From an uncultured Neomegalonema sp. (GTDB lineage: Bacteria; Pseudomonadota; Alphaproteobacteria; Rhodobacterales; Rhodobacteraceae): a stretch of 14,293 nt of DNA. This document shows positions 11,822 to 14,293 of this stretch, in pieces (position 1 is the stretch's first letter; the number at the start of each line of letters is the position of its first letter). Both the position numbers and the translations under genes were made by a program. Under the pieces are notes generated by a model. The model was given only the letters and a program-made list of their open reading frames with translations, ran no database searches and was not told the origin of the DNA. Location of the stretch: the NCBI GenBank assembly GCA_937944035.1, contig CALDZQ010000321.1, forward strand, positions 1 to 14,293, in the 5' to 3' direction.

Positions 11822-12670
11822 GTGCGCAAGTATCACTACATCACCGGAATGCCGCGCTCCGGCTCGACCTTGCTCAGCGGCATTCTGCTGCAAAACCCCA
11901 AATTTCACGCGGGGATGAGCAGCCCGGTGGGCGGCCTCGTCAACGCCGTGATGAACGCCAGCGGCAACGGCGAATTCTCCGTCGTGATGACCGAAGAGAA
12001 AATCCAACGCCTTGTGCGCGGGGTGTTCGATGCATTCTACGATGATGTCGGCGATGCGCAGGTGGTTTTCGACACCAACCGCCAGTGGTCGGCCAAATTA
12101 TCCTTGCTCAAGCAGCTTAACCCGGAAGCGAAAGTCATCGCCTGCGTCCGCGATCCCGCGTGGGTGATGGATTCCATCGAGCAGATCGTCCGCAAAAACC
12201 CGTTCCGGAATTCAAAGCTGTTCCAGAACGATGCCGAGCGCGCCACCGTCTTCAGCCGCGCGGAAACCCTGGGCCGGCATGACCGCCTGATCGGGTATGC
12301 ATGGTCGGCGCTGAAGGAGGCGTATTACAGCGACGCGGCGGACCGTCTGTTGCTGGTCGAATACGACATCCTGTGCCAGCGCCCCAAAGAAACGCTGCAA
12401 CTGATCTATCAGTTCATCGGTGAGGACTGGTACGAGCACGACTTCGATAATGTCGAATATTCCGCCGAGGATTTCGACACCAACCTCAACACCCCCGGCC
12501 TGCACACCGTCAAACGCAAGGTCGCGTGGAGTCCGCGCCGCACCGTGCTGCCGCCGGATGTGTTCGAGCGGCTTTCAAATCTGGTGTTCTGGCGCGATCT
12601 CAAGGGTACAAAAGCCCATAGAATCGTTGAACAAACCGACGAACCCGCCCCGCCCGCTCGTTCTGCGTGA
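11822..12670 (+). CDS. Sulfotransferase family protein
   Basis: This 282-residue protein belongs to the PAPS-dependent sulfotransferase fold. The 5'-phosphosulfate loop is GMPRSGST (9-16), right at the N-terminus after the first strand. The 3'-phosphate loop is in VIACVRDPAWVMDSIEQIVRKNP (about 104-126). The acceptor is unknown. Such enzymes in bacteria sulfate carbohydrates, lipids or proteins. Translation appears to start at GTG 11822-11824, with GGGGA five bases before it. It begins 16 bases after the tRNA-Gly CCA, so it may be transcribed with the tRNA. No signal peptide is seen. The stop at 12670 is 19 bases from the end of the convergent pilin gene. Confidence 0.87.
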   Translation: MRKYHYITGMPRSGSTLLSGILLQNPKFHAGMSSPVGGLVNAVMNASGNGEFSVVMTEEKIQRLVRGVFDAFYDDVGDAQVVFDTNRQWSAKLSLLKQLNPEAKVIACVRDPAWVMDSIEQIVRKNPFRNSKLFQNDAERATVFSRAETLGRHDRLIGYAWSALKEAYYSDAADRLLLVEYDILCQRPKETLQLIYQFIGEDWYEHDFDNVEYSAEDFDTNLNTPGLHTVKRKVAWSPRRTVLPPDVFERLSNLVFWRDLKGTKAHRIVEQTDEPAPPARSA

Positions 12671-12689
12671 TTCAAGAATTGCACAAACT

Positions 12690-12878
12690 TTAGTTATTAT
12701 CGCCAAGTTCATCCGCCACGCTGTTGAAAGTCTCTTTCAGACTATCACGGATACCGCCGACCGTTCCGGCAACCGCAATCGCCAAAATCGCCGCCACGAT
12801 CGAATATTCAATCGCAGTCGCGCCGCTCTCTTCTTTTGAAAAGCGGTTCAGGTGGCTGTGAAGACGGTGACTGCGCAT
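12690..12878 (-). CDS. flp: Flp family type IVb pilin
   Basis: This 62-residue pilin precursor has a charged leader ending in SG (residues 18-19). The family signature ATAIEYSIVAAILAIAV (20-36) follows, and cleavage is expected between G19 and A20. The glutamate at +5 (E24) and tyrosine at +6 (Y25) are the hallmarks of Flp pilins. The hydrophobic helix runs to about 40, followed by a short hydrophilic tail. It is exported and assembled by a Tad/Cpa secretion system. An AAGGAG site lies 6 bases before ATG 12876-12878. None of the tad/cpa genes is in the window, so this copy stands alone here. Confidence 0.93.
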   Translation of the reverse strand: MRSHRLHSHLNRFSKEESGATAIEYSIVAAILAIAVAGTVGGIRDSLKETFNSVADELGDNN

Positions 12879-13058
12879 GATCGCTCCTTATGATTTTTCG
12901 ACCATACGGACAGCAAATTAATTGAAGATTACAGACAGCGTCCAGATAACGCGGGCGGCATTGTTTCTTGGGCATCGACAAAGCGGACGGCTTGGGCTAA
13001 GGAGCGCCCTCGCAGACAATGGATCGCTTGCGTTACGCATCGTGGAAGAATTGGGCTT

Positions 13059-13496
13059 ATGGAAAACGCGCTTCTTATTATTCACCTCGTCCTCGTGGTC
13101 TTTCTGATCGCTGTCGTCATGCTGCAACGCTCCGAAGGCGGCGCGCTTGGTATGGGTGGCGGCGGAGGCGGCGGTGTGATGAGCGGGCGCGGCGCGGCGA
13201 CCGCACTCCAGCGCGTCACATGGTATATCGCTGCCGGCTTCATCACGACCAGCCTTGCCCTGACGATCATCGCATCCTCAAAGCGCAGCAGCAATTCGGT
13301 CTTCGACGAAGCGCCCGCCGCCCCTGCACTTGAGCAGATTCAACAGCCTGCGCCGGATGCCTTCGCCCCGCCGACCATCGACGGAACCGACGGCACAACC
13401 GCCCCGGCGGCAAGCGGCGACGCGACGCCTGTACCGGCCGCGCCCGCCGCACCTTCCGCTGCGGACCCCGATAATCTGGTCCCCGCACCGGAGTAA
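13059..13496 (+). CDS. secG: Preprotein translocase subunit SecG
   Basis: This 145-residue inner-membrane subunit of the SecYEG channel assists protein export. It has the expected two membrane segments (about 4-22 and 52-72). The cytosolic loop between them has the conserved LQRSEGGALGMGGG motif and a run of seven glycines. The C-terminal half, from about 80, is a long alanine/proline-rich, probably disordered tail. Such a tail is common in alphaproteobacterial SecG and absent in the shorter E. coli protein. The ribosome site is weak (GGAAG is 13 or more bases before ATG 13059). It is followed by a long hairpin at 13511-13558. Confidence 0.93.
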   Translation: MENALLIIHLVLVVFLIAVVMLQRSEGGALGMGGGGGGGVMSGRGAATALQRVTWYIAAGFITTSLALTIIASSKRSSNSVFDEAPAAPALEQIQQPAPDAFAPPTIDGTDGTTAPAASGDATPVPAAPAAPSAADPDNLVPAPE

Positions 13497-13510
13497 GCGG
13501 CAGTTTTTTC

Positions 13511-13558
13511 AAGGGGGTTTTCGGGGGGCGTGACATCACGACCCTCGAAAACCTCTTT
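13511..13558. terminator. Long hairpin between convergent secG and DUF4864 genes
   Basis: Bases 13511-13533 pair with 13536-13558, with one mismatch and several G-T pairs. The stem core is GGTTTTCG with CGAAAACC. It lies 14 bases past the secG stop and 11 bases past the stop of the gene at 13570. T-runs are short on either side, so termination in either direction is inferred from position and stem length. Confidence 0.55.
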
Positions 13559-13569
13559 GAATCAATAGC

Positions 13570-13995
13570 CTACGCTCCCGCAGTTGCCGTATCGCGGGTG
13601 ATACTGACCCCGGCGATGCGCCATTGGCCCTCAACCTGAACCATCATATATTCAGCGATAAACGCCCGTCCGCCCTGATCGATGATCCGCAGACGCTGCA
13701 CCAGCGAGTCGCCCAGCTCTTTGGCGTCCAGAAACTGCGTATCGCCGGGATTCCAGACCATCGGATACCCGCGCTTGACCATTTTCCCGAACACATCCGG
13801 CGTCGGAAAAATCCGCTGCACATTCGGGGCGGCAAACTCATAGGCGTCCTCGGCGGATTTCGATTTAAACGCATCCAGTTGTGACTGGATCACCGACCGC
13901 GCGCCCTCGGCCCCGGCGGGTTCCACCGCCCAGGACGGCGCGGCAAGCGCCAAATTCAACGCCAAACCCGCAAGAACAGTCTTAAAATCAAACAT
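13570..13995 (-). CDS. DUF4864 domain secreted protein
   Basis: This 141-residue protein has a signal peptide (MFDFKTVLAGLALNLALAAPSWA, cleavage near 23). A DUF4864 domain follows at about 30-135, with the pattern VIQSQLDAFKSKSAEDAYEFA...GYPMVWNPG...LVQRLRII...EYMMVQVEGQWRIAGV. The fold resembles the SnoaL/NTF2-like group of small cone-shaped domains. The function is unknown and the location is periplasmic. The frame stays open up to 14097, but ATG 13993-13995 is chosen because AAAGGAG lies 8 bases before it and it gives a proper signal peptide. It converges with secG. Confidence 0.88.
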   Translation of the reverse strand: MFDFKTVLAGLALNLALAAPSWAVEPAGAEGARSVIQSQLDAFKSKSAEDAYEFAAPNVQRIFPTPDVFGKMVKRGYPMVWNPGDTQFLDAKELGDSLVQRLRIIDQGGRAFIAEYMMVQVEGQWRIAGVSITRDTATAGA

Positions 13996-14121
13996 CTGAC
14001 TTCTCCTTTGTAGGACGATAACGTGCTGCGGATGGCGTGAATGGCAAGTTTCGCCCACGGCAAATCCGCCCCTGACCCGCATCAGGAGAGCCATCATCGG
14101 GAAAAAAACCGCACGAAACCC

Positions 14122-14293
14122 TCAAGGCGGGACCAGCGCGTAAAGCGCCAGCGCGTGCAGATTGGCCAGCACTTCGTCAGCTTGATGCCGGCCGCGCTTG
14201 CGATGGCCCGGCGGGCGGCCCGATCGCATCGGCCGCATCCGCCCCGGCGTTCCGGCCCGTTTGCGCTTTGCCAGCCACCGCGCCATCCTGCGC
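14122..14293 (-). CDS. C-terminal end of a conserved hypothetical protein (RPGRPPGHR-type)
   Basis: The last 56 residues of a leftward gene enter from the right edge. The sequence is basic, with RPMRSGRPPGHRKRGR followed by an acidic/hydrophobic helix DEVLANLHALALYALVPP and a TGA at 14122-14124. From memory, short alphaproteobacterial proteins end with such an RPGRPPGHR...DEVL..H.LA pattern. The function is unknown; the basic stretch could bind nucleic acid. The start lies outside the window, although an internal ATG near the edge cannot be ruled out as the true start. Confidence 0.55.
   Translation of the reverse strand, partial: RRMARWLAKRKRAGTPGRMRPMRSGRPPGHRKRGRHQADEVLANLHALALYALVPP

Noticed and set aside
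1..14293. CRISPR array, insertion sequence or prophage
   Set aside because: No regularly spaced direct repeats, transposase, integrase or phage structural gene was seen.

Overview
The window looks like chromosomal DNA of an alphaproteobacterium. The evidence is a bhc-type glyoxylate gene cluster, an IalB-family secreted protein, a long class II ribonucleotide reductase, a possible RcdA-type protein and several small proteins that I recall mainly from alphaproteobacteria. Most of it is GC-rich. A short stretch around 3550-4170 and the gap at 1800-1925 are clearly AT-rich. Genus cannot be decided from the sequence.

Layout. 1-2806: part of a beta-hydroxyaspartate cycle cluster. bhcB (cut by the window edge) and bhcA read leftward and the IclR-type regulator bhcR reads rightward. 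They share an AT-rich gap with two overlapping operator-like palindromes. 2798-3350: two small conserved genes of unknown function in a probable leftward operon. 3354-4220: an accessory-looking islet with a cluster of hairpins (3454-3545), a 56-residue DUF1508 gene and a divergent 75-residue gene whose start codons overlap, and a sequence identical to the HrcA operator CIRCE with no chaperone gene beside it. 4221-7886: nrdJ, the B12-dependent ribonucleotide reductase, with its terminator, a pair of NrdR boxes and a consensus DnaA box in the gap upstream. 8302-10031: a degenerate response-regulator receiver, a possible DUF1465/RcdA-like protein and a secreted IalB-family protein. 10060-11610: a GNAT-nitrilase fusion. 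11732-12670: tRNA-Gly(CCC) followed closely by a sulfotransferase. 12690-14293: a lone Flp pilin, secG, a secreted DUF4864 protein and the end of a conserved hypothetical gene.

How the genes work together. BhcA makes glycine from glyoxylate, and BhcB acts on the C4 intermediate later in the same cycle. BhcR probably switches the operon in response to glyoxylate. nrdJ supplies deoxynucleotides, and its upstream sites fit control by dNTP status (NrdR) and possibly by replication (DnaA). The other genes look like independent housekeeping or envelope functions. The most unusual part is the 3.35-4.2 kb islet. No complete new multi-gene system is evident.
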